Source: Arthrobacter sp. AL12
GTDB taxonomy: Bacteria; Actinomycetota; Actinomycetes; Actinomycetales; Micrococcaceae
Assembly (NCBI RefSeq): GCF_029960645.1
Contig: NZ_JASBQY010000005.1
Span: 181,292 to 245,291 of the forward strand
Direction of reading: 5' to 3'
Length of the DNA stretch: 64,000 nucleotides
Position 1 is the first letter of the stretch. Each line of letters opens with the position of its first letter. Made by a program: the position numbers and the translations under genes. Under the pieces are notes generated by a model. That model had not been told where the DNA came from, did not search any database, and saw only the letters and a list, made by a program, of their open reading frames with translations. This document shows positions 9,668 to 20,260 of the stretch, piece after piece.

Positions 9668-11128
9668 TTAGCCGATGCCGATGGCTCCGGTCAGGACTCC
9701 GACGGCGAGCATGACCAGGGAGATGACGGCGGTGCGCCAGAGGACCTTCTTGTGGTGGTCGCCCAGGTCCACCTTGGCGAGGGACACGAGCAGCAGGATC
9801 GCGGGGACCAGCGGGCTCTGCAGGTGGAACGGCTGGCCGGTGATCGAGGCCCGGGCCATGTCCGCGGCGCTGACGCCGTAGTGGGCCGCGGTCTCGCTGA
9901 GGACTGGGAGGACACCGAAGTAGAAGGCGTCGTTGCTCATGAAGAACGTCATCGGGATGCTCAGCACGCCGGTGATGATGGCCATGAACGGGCCCATGTC
10001 GGCCGGGATGATCGCCACGAGCCATTCGGACATGGCCTTGACCATGCCGGTGCCGTTCAGGACACCGGTCAGGACGGCTGCGGCCATGACCATGCTGACG
10101 ACGGCGACGATCGAGGGTGCGTGGGCGATCAGCTGGGCGCTCTGTTCCTTGACCTTCGGGAAGTTGACCAGCAGGGCAATGGCGGAACCCACCATAAAGA
10201 CATACGGGAGCGGAACAACGTTGGCAACGAGCGTCACCATGACTGCCGCCGTCAGGCCGAGGTTGAACCAGAACAGCTTGGGACGCAGGGTGGAGCGGTT
10301 GGGGTCAAGAGCGGTGTCGGCCATGGCCGTATCGCGGTAGTCGACGAGCTCCTCGGTGCGTTCCAGGACGGCGACGGAGGAACCTCCGGTGGCGGGGCTT
10401 CCGACGGCGGGGACTCCCCCGGCAGGGGCGGAGCCCTTGCCGCCGAAACCGAAGCGGCCGGTGCCGCTGCCGCCGTCGAACGTACCAGCGGAGTCCCAGA
10501 TCTCCGGGGCGACGGCGCGGAGCCGGTTGCGCTCCTGCAGGCCCAGGAGCCAGGCGAAGACGAACACGACCACGAGGCCGGCGATCAGCGAGGGAATCAT
10601 CGGAACGAAGACATCGTTGACGTCGAGCTTCAGCGCGGTTGCGGCACGGGCGGTGGGGCCGCCCCAGGGCAGGATGTTCATGGTGCCGTTCGCGAGGCCC
10701 GCCACACAGGTCAGGACCACGGGGCTCATCTTGAGGCGCAGATAGACCGGCAGCATGGCCGCGGTGGTGAGGATGAAGGTGGTGGAGCCGTCGCCGTCGA
10801 GCGATACCGCGGCGGCGAGGATGGCCGTGCCAAGGACGACCTTGGCGGGGTCGTTGCCGAGCTTGCGCAGGATGAACCGGACCAGCGGGTCGAAGAGCCC
10901 GACGTCGATCATCAGGCCGAAGTAGATGATGGCAAACATCAGCAGGGCTGCCGTGGACGTCATGGACTTCATCGAGTCCATGACCATCGGGCCGATGCCG
11001 AGTCCTGCGCCGGCGAAGAGTCCGAAGACTGTGGGGACGATGATGAGCGCCAGCACGGGCGTCAGCTTCTTTGTCATGATCAGCACCATGAATACCGCGA
11101 TCATGGCGAATCCTAGTAATACCAGCAC
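9668..11128 (-). CDS. CitMHS-family metal-citrate:H+ symporter
   Basis: A 486-residue polytopic inner-membrane protein for uptake of citrate complexed with divalent metal. It opens with VLVLLGFAMIAVFMVLIMTKKLTP, the family N-terminus, and contains SLDGDGSTTFILTTAAMLP and GTMNILPWGGPTARAATAL, both typical of CitMHS. The central hydrophilic loop of about 70 residues is Gly/Ala/Pro-rich. The GTG at 11126-11128 is chosen because AAGGAG sits 7 nt upstream; longer frames add 47 non-membrane residues. It is divergent from a CitA/DcuS-type two-component system that probably controls it. Confidence 0.9.
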   Translation of the reverse strand: MLVLLGFAMIAVFMVLIMTKKLTPVLALIIVPTVFGLFAGAGLGIGPMVMDSMKSMTSTAALLMFAIIYFGLMIDVGLFDPLVRFILRKLGNDPAKVVLGTAILAAAVSLDGDGSTTFILTTAAMLPVYLRLKMSPVVLTCVAGLANGTMNILPWGGPTARAATALKLDVNDVFVPMIPSLIAGLVVVFVFAWLLGLQERNRLRAVAPEIWDSAGTFDGGSGTGRFGFGGKGSAPAGGVPAVGSPATGGSSVAVLERTEELVDYRDTAMADTALDPNRSTLRPKLFWFNLGLTAAVMVTLVANVVPLPYVFMVGSAIALLVNFPKVKEQSAQLIAHAPSIVAVVSMVMAAAVLTGVLNGTGMVKAMSEWLVAIIPADMGPFMAIITGVLSIPMTFFMSNDAFYFGVLPVLSETAAHYGVSAADMARASITGQPFHLQSPLVPAILLLVSLAKVDLGDHHKKVLWRTAVISLVMLAVGVLTGAIGIG

Positions 11129-11217
11129 GGCCGGCTCCTTCTTCAGTGAATCGCACCACCCCGGTGTGATGCGTACTACAGACGTTAGAGTGGCGCGCGT
11201 CACGGCTGGGTCTTTGC

Positions 11218-11263
11218 CGCATTTGATTGGCATACTGCTTATTGGACGCATTTTGCGCATTGT
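11218..11263. promoter_or_regulatory. AT-rich GCATT/GCATA direct repeats in the divergent citrate intergenic region
   Basis: Four GCAT-led words (GCATTTG, GCATACT, GCATTTT, GCATTGT) occur within about 45 bp between the transporter and the kinase. The region is AT-rich relative to its surroundings, as expected for a response-regulator binding zone near promoters. Assignment as response-regulator sites is inference. Confidence 0.35.
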
Positions 11264-11287
11264 GCTCACACCCGAAGGAGGACCGCC

Positions 11288-13009
11288 GTGCCCCGTTTAA
11301 CCGACCGGCCTCCCCTGCGGTTCTCCACCCAGACCCTGCTGCTGCAGCTGGGCGTCGTGGCCCTGGTGGTGCTGCTGACGAGCGCCGTCCACGGCTGGCT
11401 CACCTACGACCGGCTGGGGCGCGAGGCGGAGAACCAGGCCCTGACCCTGGCCCGGACCGTGGCTTCGGACCCGGACGTCCGCGCCGAGGTGCAGCAGATC
11501 AGCGCCCAGCCCGGCACTCCCCCGGCCGCCGACCTGCTCGCCGGGCCGCTGATGGCCGCCGCCGAGGGTGCCCGCACCCGCACCGGCGCCCTGTTCGTGG
11601 TCATCACCGACGAGGCCGGCCTGCGGCTCGCGCACCCCGATCCGGAGCGGCTCGGCGAACGGGTCAGCACGGATCCGACCGAGGCCCTGGCCGGCAAGGA
11701 AGTCACGACCCGGAACACCGGCACCCTGGGCCCCTCCGCCGGGGCCAAGGTTCCGGTGTTCGCCCCGGGCTCGGACGCCGTCGTGGGTGAGGTCAGTGTG
11801 GGCTACTCCACGGAATCCATCAGCCAGAGCCTCTCCCGGGACATCGTCCCGATCGCACTGATCGCCGCCGGCGCCCTGCTGGTCGGGGTCCTGGCCTCCT
11901 TCCTGCTCCGGCGCCGGCTCCAGCGGCTGACCCTGGGCCTGGAACCGGAGGAGATCAGCACCCTGGTCCACGACCAGGTCGCCGTCCTGCAAGGCGTCGA
12001 CGACGGCGTGATCGGCGTCGCGGCGGACGGCCGGATCAGCGTGTTCAACCCCGCGGCCCAGCGCCTGCTGGGCCAGCCCGATCTCACCGGAACGCCGTGG
12101 GCCGACGCCCCGGTCCCCGCCCAGCTGCCTGCCCTGACCCGGGCCGACGCCGCCGAGGGCGACGCGGTGGAACTGGTTGCCGGCGGGCGCGTGCTGGTGG
12201 CGAGCGCCCGCAAGGCGCTGCACGGCCGCGAGGACCTGGGCTGGGTGCTGATGCTGCGGGACCGGACCGAACTCCAGCAGCTGACCCGCCAGCTGGACGC
12301 CGTGGGCACCATGTCCACCGCGCTGCGGGCCCAGCGGCACGAGTTCGCCAACCAGCTCCACACCATTGCCGGTTTCATGAGCATCGGCCAGCACCAGCAG
12401 GCCCGCGACTACCTGGCCCGGCTGGCCGCCACCGGGCCGCTGAAGTTCCCCGTGGACCAGGCCGAGCTGCTCCAGGACCCCTACCTGCAGGCCTTCCTGG
12501 GCGCCAAGGGCGTGGAAGCGGACGAACGCGGCGTGACCCTGCGGCTCGGCCCGGAAACCCTGGTCCGGGGCCAGGTCACCGAGCCGCAGGAAGTCACCAC
12601 GGTTCTGGGCAACCTGATCGACAACGCCGTGAACGCCGCCGTCGCGGGCTCCGCGCCGGAGCGCTGGGTCGAGGTGGAAGTGCTCGACGAGCCAGGCACC
12701 GGGGCCGGCGGCGGGACGCTGCTGATCGTCGTCGGGGATTCCGGCGACGGATTGCCGGCCGCGGAGGCGGGCGGTGCGGACGCGGTGTTCGCGGAAGGAT
12801 TCACGACGTCGGAGCGCCCGGCCCGGGCGGGCGCCGGCCAGGGCCTGGGCCTCGCGCTGGCCCGGCAGCTGGCGCGCCGCCGAGGCGGGGACGTGACGGT
12901 GCTGGACCCCGGCTCCGCCGGCGGCCCCGGCGCGGTGTTCATGGCGACCCTGCCGGGGACGACGGCGCTCAATGCGACGGCACCCAACGAAAGGGACACC
13001 GATGTCTGA
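11288..13009 (+). CDS. Sensor histidine kinase, CitA/DcuS family
   Basis: A 573-residue membrane kinase. TM1 lies at residues ~16-37, an extracytoplasmic PAS-like sensor at ~40-185 and TM2 at ~186-207. A cytoplasmic PAS domain follows (LQGVDDGVIGVAADGRISVFNPAAQ), then the SpoOB-type H-box RAQRHEFANQLHTIAGF with the phospho-accepting His near residue 351. The C-terminal HATPase has an N-box (LGNLIDNAVNAA), a G1 box (VVGDSGDGL) and a G2 box (GLGLALARQL). The GTG at 11288 has GAAGGAGG upstream. It overlaps its response-regulator gene by 8 bp and is divergent from the citrate symporter, so citrate or another di/tricarboxylate is the likely ligand. Confidence 0.92.
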   Translation: MPRLTDRPPLRFSTQTLLLQLGVVALVVLLTSAVHGWLTYDRLGREAENQALTLARTVASDPDVRAEVQQISAQPGTPPAADLLAGPLMAAAEGARTRTGALFVVITDEAGLRLAHPDPERLGERVSTDPTEALAGKEVTTRNTGTLGPSAGAKVPVFAPGSDAVVGEVSVGYSTESISQSLSRDIVPIALIAAGALLVGVLASFLLRRRLQRLTLGLEPEEISTLVHDQVAVLQGVDDGVIGVAADGRISVFNPAAQRLLGQPDLTGTPWADAPVPAQLPALTRADAAEGDAVELVAGGRVLVASARKALHGREDLGWVLMLRDRTELQQLTRQLDAVGTMSTALRAQRHEFANQLHTIAGFMSIGQHQQARDYLARLAATGPLKFPVDQAELLQDPYLQAFLGAKGVEADERGVTLRLGPETLVRGQVTEPQEVTTVLGNLIDNAVNAAVAGSAPERWVEVEVLDEPGTGAGGGTLLIVVGDSGDGLPAAEAGGADAVFAEGFTTSERPARAGAGQGLGLALARQLARRRGGDVTVLDPGSAGGPGAVFMATLPGTTALNATAPNERDTDV

Positions 13010-13673
13010 GGATTTCCGGGTGCTGATCGTCGACGACGATTTCCACGTCGCCAAACTGCATGCGGCCTATGTGGATTCGGTGGCGGGATTCCTGGCGCTG
13101 CCCCCGGCCGGGTCGGCGTCGCTGGCCCTGCAGGCCATCCACAGCCTGCGCCCGGACCTGGTGCTGCTGGACGTCTACCTGCCGGACGCGTCGGGCCTGG
13201 ACCTGCTGCACCAGCTGGACGTGGACACGATGATCCTGAGCGCCGCCTCGGACACGGCCTCGCTACGGCTCGCGTTCCGGCGCGGGGCCCTGGGCTATCT
13301 GCTCAAGCCGTTCACGGCCGAGTCGCTGTCCCAGCAGCTGCGCTCCTATGCGCGCTACCGGCGGATCCTGGCCCAGCCGGGGAACGTCACGCAGGACACG
13401 GTGGAACGGGCCAAGCGCGCGCTGATCCCCGGGGACGTCATCCCCTCGGCCAAGCCGCGGTCCGCCACCGAGGCCGCCGTACTGGAATCGCTGGAGCCGG
13501 GTGAACAGTACTCGGCGGCCGAGGTCGCCACCCGGGTGGGCGTCTCCCGGGCCACCGCCCAGCGGTACCTCTCAGCGCTGGCCGACGACGGCGCCGTCGA
13601 CATCCAGCTGCGCTACGGCACCACCGGCCGTCCCGAGCACCGCTACGGGTTGCCGCCGACGGCAAACCCCTGA
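13002..13673 (+). CDS. Response regulator, CitB/DcuR family
   Basis: A 223-residue regulator with a receiver domain (acidic patch VDDD at residues 10-13, phospho-acceptor Asp near residue 57 in LVLLDVYLPD, conserved Lys in LLKPF). A linker leads to a C-terminal winged helix containing YSAAEVATRVGVSRATAQRYLSAL. The start is the ATG at 13002, inside the end of the kinase gene with AAAGGGA upstream; an earlier in-frame ATG adds 10 residues lacking a good ribosome site. Likely target: the divergent citrate symporter promoter. Confidence 0.92.
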   Translation: MSEDFRVLIVDDDFHVAKLHAAYVDSVAGFLALPPAGSASLALQAIHSLRPDLVLLDVYLPDASGLDLLHQLDVDTMILSAASDTASLRLAFRRGALGYLLKPFTAESLSQQLRSYARYRRILAQPGNVTQDTVERAKRALIPGDVIPSAKPRSATEAAVLESLEPGEQYSAAEVATRVGVSRATAQRYLSALADDGAVDIQLRYGTTGRPEHRYGLPPTANP

Positions 13674-13690
13674 TCCCCCGTCCGCCACAG

Positions 13691-13753
13691 CAACGCGGGG
13701 TCAGGTACGGCCCGTCCGGGGGTCCCGGACGGGCCGGGAGTGACCCCGCGTTG
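13691..13753. terminator. Double-stem bidirectional terminator
   Basis: The outer arms CAACGCGGGGTCA (13691-13703) and TGACCCCGCGTTG (13741-13753) are a perfect 13-bp stem. The inner arms CGGCCCGTCCGGG (13708-13720) and CCCGGACGGGCCG (13724-13736) are a second perfect 13-bp stem with a 3-nt loop. It sits between the plus-strand response regulator and the minus-strand RidA gene, so it can serve both. Confidence 0.75.
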
Positions 13754-13756
13754 GAG

Positions 13757-14139
13757 TCACCTGGTGCTTTTCTGGGCGACGAGTTCGATCTCGACCAGCA
13801 TCTTGGGATCCAGGAACGGCAGCACGTGGATCAGGGCCGGGTGGGGCGGATCTCGCCGAAGACTTCGCCGCGGGCGCGGCCGGTTTCCTCCCACTGGCTG
13901 ATGTCCGTCAGGTACAGCTTGGACTGCACCACGTCGGCGTAGTCGAAGCCGGCGTCGGCCAGGACGGTGTCGAGCTTATTCAGGACGCATCGGGTCTGGG
14001 TGTGGAAGTCCTGGCCGACCAGGCCGTCCTCGCCGCCGGCGGCCGTGGCGGAGATGTAGAGGGCGTTGTCCACCTGGACCGCCCGGGAGTAGCCGACCTT
14101 CTGTTCCCAAACGGAACCGGTGCCGGATGTCGCGCGCAT
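13757..14139 (-). pseudogene. RidA/YjgF-family protein with a frameshift
   Basis: RidA proteins hydrolyse reactive enamines/imines. From the ATG at 14137-14139 the frame reads a normal RidA (VGYSRAVQVDNALYISATAA, QTRCVLNKLDTVLADAGF, DVVQSKLYLTD) as far as GEVFGEIRPTRP, then hits a stop at 13831. In the next frame the expected C-terminus continues directly as LIHVLPFLDPKMLVEIELVA and stops at 13757-13759. One missing base within about 13834-13842 (a CGGCC where CGGGCC would restore LIHV) explains it. Either a real single-base deletion or an assembly error. If real, the protein loses the segment that completes the trimer active site. Confidence 0.8.
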
Positions 14140-14391
14140 GGAGGTGCCTTTTCGCCGTGAGGCGTGGAGTCGGCACCACTTTAGGGCGGCGGGCGGCGTT
14201 GCGGCTGTCCCGGCGGAAAATGTGTCGGGTGAGCTGGGTTCTTGCCTGGCTGTACCCCCGCCACCGAGGCTTTCTACACTCCGGGGGCACATTGGCGCGG
14301 ACCCGCCGTCAACTACAGCGCCGGCGTCGACAATCACGCCCAAAGTGCCCCCGGATGGAGACTGCACGGCACAGAATGAGGGTTTTGACGG
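14140..14391. other. Intergenic region before the RidA gene, with a wide inverted repeat
   Basis: There is no credible gene here. It should contain the RidA promoter. The exact 10-bp arms CCGGGGGCAC (14279-14288) and GTGCCCCCGG (14343-14352) lie 54 nt apart, and the pairing continues imperfectly inward (TTGGCG against CGCCCAA). This gives a 74-nt potential structure, possibly the 3' end of the upstream minus-strand gene or a small structured RNA. Confidence 0.4.
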
Positions 14392-14913
14392 TCAGGTGGT
14401 GATGTCGCGGTTCTTGCGGAAGGCGTTGCTGCGGGCGTGCTCGTGGACGCGGCTGAGGGCCTCGATCTGGGACCGGGCGTCGTCTCCGAACTTCTTGAAG
14501 GTCGCCGGGTCGAGTCCGAGCTCGGGTGCCAGCTCTTCCAGGGTTTGCCAGCCGCCGAGCTTTCCCAGGATCGCGGCGCGCATCAGCTCGGCCTCCAGCA
14601 CCATCGTCATCGGGGACCGGTGCACGATGCGCCCGTTCAGCTTGAGCCGGCCGGCGTGCTCGGCCAGCCAGGCGGCGGCCTGGCGGTGCGGGCGACGCCG
14701 CACGCCCAGATCCTGGATCAGCCCGGCGAGCACATCGCGTTCCTGGGTGATTTCCGCGCTGACCCGGGACAGCTCGGCGGCCACCGGGGTGTCGGCGAAG
14801 GCCTCGGCCATGCGCTGGATCCGGGAGACGCCGGCGGTGGCGCCGGTCAGGTGGTCCGAGAGATACAGTCCGAGGAGCTTCTCGTCGATTGAGCCGGGGA
14901 TGTGCGGTGCCAT
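14392..14913 (-). CDS. Hypothetical helical protein
   Basis: A 173-residue soluble protein that I do not recognise. Composition and heptad patterns predict an almost all-helical fold: LSRVSAEITQERDVLAGLIQDLG, LEAELMRAAILGKLGGWQTLEELAPELG and the closing FKKFGDDARSQIEALSRVHEHAR. This suggests a four-helix or ferritin-like bundle. There is no signal peptide or membrane segment. The ATG at 14911-14913 has GGAGG about 4 nt upstream. The nearest neighbours, RidA and GNAT, give no functional hint. Confidence 0.7.
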   Translation of the reverse strand: MAPHIPGSIDEKLLGLYLSDHLTGATAGVSRIQRMAEAFADTPVAAELSRVSAEITQERDVLAGLIQDLGVRRRPHRQAAAWLAEHAGRLKLNGRIVHRSPMTMVLEAELMRAAILGKLGGWQTLEELAPELGLDPATFKKFGDDARSQIEALSRVHEHARSNAFRKNRDITT

Positions 14914-15009
14914 GGATCCTCCAGGTTGAGCGTTTTGATTGTCCCAAACCCTACCCCAACGGAAGCGGCGGCCCTCCGGTTCCTGCCGTCCCGGCGGCCG
15001 TCCGGCGGC

Positions 15010-15513
15010 CTACAGTTCCTGGCGGTAGACCAGCAGCCTGATGTCGGTGTCCGGCACGATCCAGTCACGCTCGGGCGCCCGCTGGAAGCCGGTCTTCTGG
15101 TAGAGCCCGTGGGCGCTTTCCCAGGTCAGGCCGGTGGTCAGCGCCACGGCATTGATTCCGGGCAGCGACCGGGCATGGTCCAGGATGGCGTGGACCATGG
15201 CTTTGCCGGCACCGCTGCGCTGCACGGCAGGGTCCACGACGAGCATCCGGAATTCCAGCTCGTCGGCCTCGGCGATGTCCGCGTAGGGTTCGCCGGCGAC
15301 GGCGAGCGTCACGGAGCCGACGATGCTTCCCGCGCGTTCGGCCACCCAGATGGTGGCCTGCGCGGCCCGCCGGGCCACGTCCTGGATCTGCCGCATGTAC
15401 GGGTGGTCGGCGCTCTCAAAGTAGCCTGCGGCCAGGTAGGCGTCCCGGGTGATGCGCGCGATGGCGTCGTAGTCGGCCGGAACTGCGGGGCGGATGAGGA
15501 TCTGAGGATGCAC
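15010..15513 (-). CDS. GNAT-family N-acetyltransferase
   Basis: A 167-residue acetyl-CoA-dependent acyltransferase. Motif A is visible around residues 83-110: LEFRMLVVDPAVQRSGAGKAMVHAIL, containing the pyrophosphate-binding Q/RxxGxG/A. Motif B, ALTTGLTWESAHGLYQKTGF, follows. The start is a GTG at 15511-15513. There is no Shine-Dalgarno sequence, but a TACCAT box 6 nt upstream fits a leaderless mRNA. The substrate cannot be predicted. Confidence 0.85.
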   Translation of the reverse strand: MHPQILIRPAVPADYDAIARITRDAYLAAGYFESADHPYMRQIQDVARRAAQATIWVAERAGSIVGSVTLAVAGEPYADIAEADELEFRMLVVDPAVQRSGAGKAMVHAILDHARSLPGINAVALTTGLTWESAHGLYQKTGFQRAPERDWIVPDTDIRLLVYRQEL

Positions 15514-15525
15514 CTGTCCATGGTA
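15514..15525 (-). promoter_or_regulatory. Possible leaderless promoter of the GNAT gene
   Basis: On the minus strand TACCAT is followed by six bases (GGACAG) and then the GTG start. The geometry matches the other leaderless starts in this window, but the -10 sequence is weaker. Confidence 0.35.
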
Positions 15526-15546
15526 CGGGCGGGCTCCCGCACCCGA

Positions 15547-15569
15547 TCACGGAACACCGGTTTCCGTGA
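15547..15569 (-). terminator. Short hairpin downstream of the inositol-phosphatase gene
   Basis: TCACGGAA (15547-15554) pairs with TTCCGTGA (15562-15569) around a 7-nt loop, about 75 bp past the stop at 15645. It may terminate the ligA-phosphatase transcript or act as an operator for the GNAT gene. Confidence 0.3.
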
Positions 15570-15644
15570 CTGAACTATCAGAACGGCGCTGCCTGCAGGG
15601 GCCGGATGAGAGGCGCCGCCCGCAAAGTCTGGATCAGAGCAGGA

Positions 15645-18823
<3,179 letters not shown>

Positions 18824-20140
18824 TCAGGTAGGCGTGCCCGGGACGCCGGTGCGGGGGGCCTCCGCCAGCGTGGCGGGTTGCCGGCCGTTCTGGCGCGCAA
18901 AGTCGCGGGACCGTTGGCTCGACAGGGCGATTATCAGGAGGATGTCCAGCGAGAGTCCTACAAGGTTGGTCGCAAAAGTGACTCCCGGGCCGCCATTGAG
19001 GACAGCGATCCATTGGGTCACGATGGCGGCAGAACTCAGGGCCATGGCCCCCAGCCGGGACCGGTTGCCGCCGCGAAGAATGAACCAGGCCAGCATGATC
19101 TCGATGATCCCGAAGGCGGCGAGGACCGCAGCGACGGGCGGCAAGAGGGCGTCGGCGTCGATCTCGGCCACGACTGCCGGACTCCCGGCCAGCAGGCCGG
19201 CGGCGAGCGCGAGCGCCGCCAGGCCGCGGAGGACGACGAGGACGCCGCCGAACAGCGTCGGTGCCGGCCGGCGGTGCCGGCGGTCCGTCGCCACCGGCAC
19301 GACCGTCCCTGGCTGGGGCGTGAGCCCGGTGAGATCGACGACAGGCAGGTCGCCGTCGGTCGATATGCTGTCCCCGCCGCCGTTGCGGGAGTGGTAGCCG
19401 GTCGAAAAGTCCCGGATCACGCGGACCTCGACGTCGGTTGCGCCCTGTTGCAGGGAAGCCAGCACGTAGTCCCGTTCCTCGTTTATGTTCTCCTCGATTT
19501 TGTGCGTGATCTGGAGCGTGAACAGTGACAGCCCCACCGAACGGTCATAGGTGCCGGCGGCGAGCCAGTCGACCTTGACCCCGCCGGGCAGGACCCACCC
19601 GGGCGGGCAGCGCCAAAAGCGGATGTGATGGCGCCTTCCCGGGTTCCCGTCGACTTCCTGCTGGTAGGCGAAATCCTGCTGCCGGCCGAAAAGGAACAGC
19701 GGGCTGACCGGGGCCTCGTCGTAGCTGCGCCGTGTCAGCGTCGCCAGGACGATCCGTCTGCTGCTCGCCAGATCGACGTCGTCAGCCAAGGTCCAGCCGG
19801 CCTGGCGCATGGCCGAGTGGAGTTGCTCCGCTGAGCCGAGCAGCGCCACATTCACGGGGTCTCCGAGCAGCCCGTCGCTGGTGCGGGCCCGGCCGATGAA
19901 GTAATCGGGCAGGTAGATACGGGTCAGGATCCGGTGCAGCCGCGGCAGGACCAGATAGGCCAGGGCAGCCCAGAAGATGACCGAGAACCAGAGGCGGTCC
20001 CAGCGCAGACTCTCCTCGAAGAGGATCGTGGCGAGCCAGACGGCGGCCATCCCGCTGAAAGCGAAGAACGCGGTGTCCACGACAGTTCCGCTGTCCTGGA
20101 TACCGCGGGTCGCGTCCTCCCGATTTGTCGCATCGGCCAT
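18824..20140 (-). CDS. Membrane protein with LssY C-terminal domain
   Basis: A 438-residue protein with two N-terminal membrane helices (FFAFSGMAAVWLATILF; LWFSVIFWAALAYLVLPRL) and a soluble LssY_C-like domain. The latter is recognised by GDPVNVALLGSAEQLHSAMRQAGW, APVSPLFLFGRQQDFAYQQEV, the RRHHIRFWRCP block and AAGTYDRSVGLSLFTLQITHKI. A C-terminal set of about four more helices follows. LssY_C proteins are often linked to membrane lipid phosphatases or transport, but no activity is established. It lies downstream of the FHA-EccC gene on the same strand, separated by a hairpin and its own apparent leaderless promoter, so it need not belong to that system. Confidence 0.75.
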   Translation of the reverse strand: MADATNREDATRGIQDSGTVVDTAFFAFSGMAAVWLATILFEESLRWDRLWFSVIFWAALAYLVLPRLHRILTRIYLPDYFIGRARTSDGLLGDPVNVALLGSAEQLHSAMRQAGWTLADDVDLASSRRIVLATLTRRSYDEAPVSPLFLFGRQQDFAYQQEVDGNPGRRHHIRFWRCPPGWVLPGGVKVDWLAAGTYDRSVGLSLFTLQITHKIEENINEERDYVLASLQQGATDVEVRVIRDFSTGYHSRNGGGDSISTDGDLPVVDLTGLTPQPGTVVPVATDRRHRRPAPTLFGGVLVVLRGLAALALAAGLLAGSPAVVAEIDADALLPPVAAVLAAFGIIEIMLAWFILRGGNRSRLGAMALSSAAIVTQWIAVLNGGPGVTFATNLVGLSLDILLIIALSSQRSRDFARQNGRQPATLAEAPRTGVPGTPT

Positions 20141-20152
20141 ACACAGACATTA
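20141..20152 (-). promoter_or_regulatory. Leaderless promoter of the LssY_C gene
   Basis: On the minus strand TAATGT is followed by six bases (CTGTGT) and the ATG at 20140. There is no Shine-Dalgarno sequence. It supports separate expression from the upstream FHA-EccC operon. Confidence 0.5.
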
Positions 20153-20197
20153 CAAGACCCGGGACCATGGCGCGCGGCAGGTGCGGCTAGCCCGGAT

Positions 20198-20252
20198 GCC
20201 CTATCACTTGTGGTCCTTCTGGGGGCCGAATAGGGACCAAAAGTGATAGGGC
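20198..20252 (-). terminator. 19-bp stem hairpin ending the PFNA-like operon
   Basis: The arms GCCCTATCACTTGTGGTCC (20198-20216) and GGACCAAAAGTGATAGGGC (20234-20252) match with one mismatch around a 17-nt loop. It lies 8 bp beyond the FHA-EccC stop at 20261 and separates the operon from the LssY_C gene. Confidence 0.65.
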
Positions 20253-20260
20253 AACGGGGG

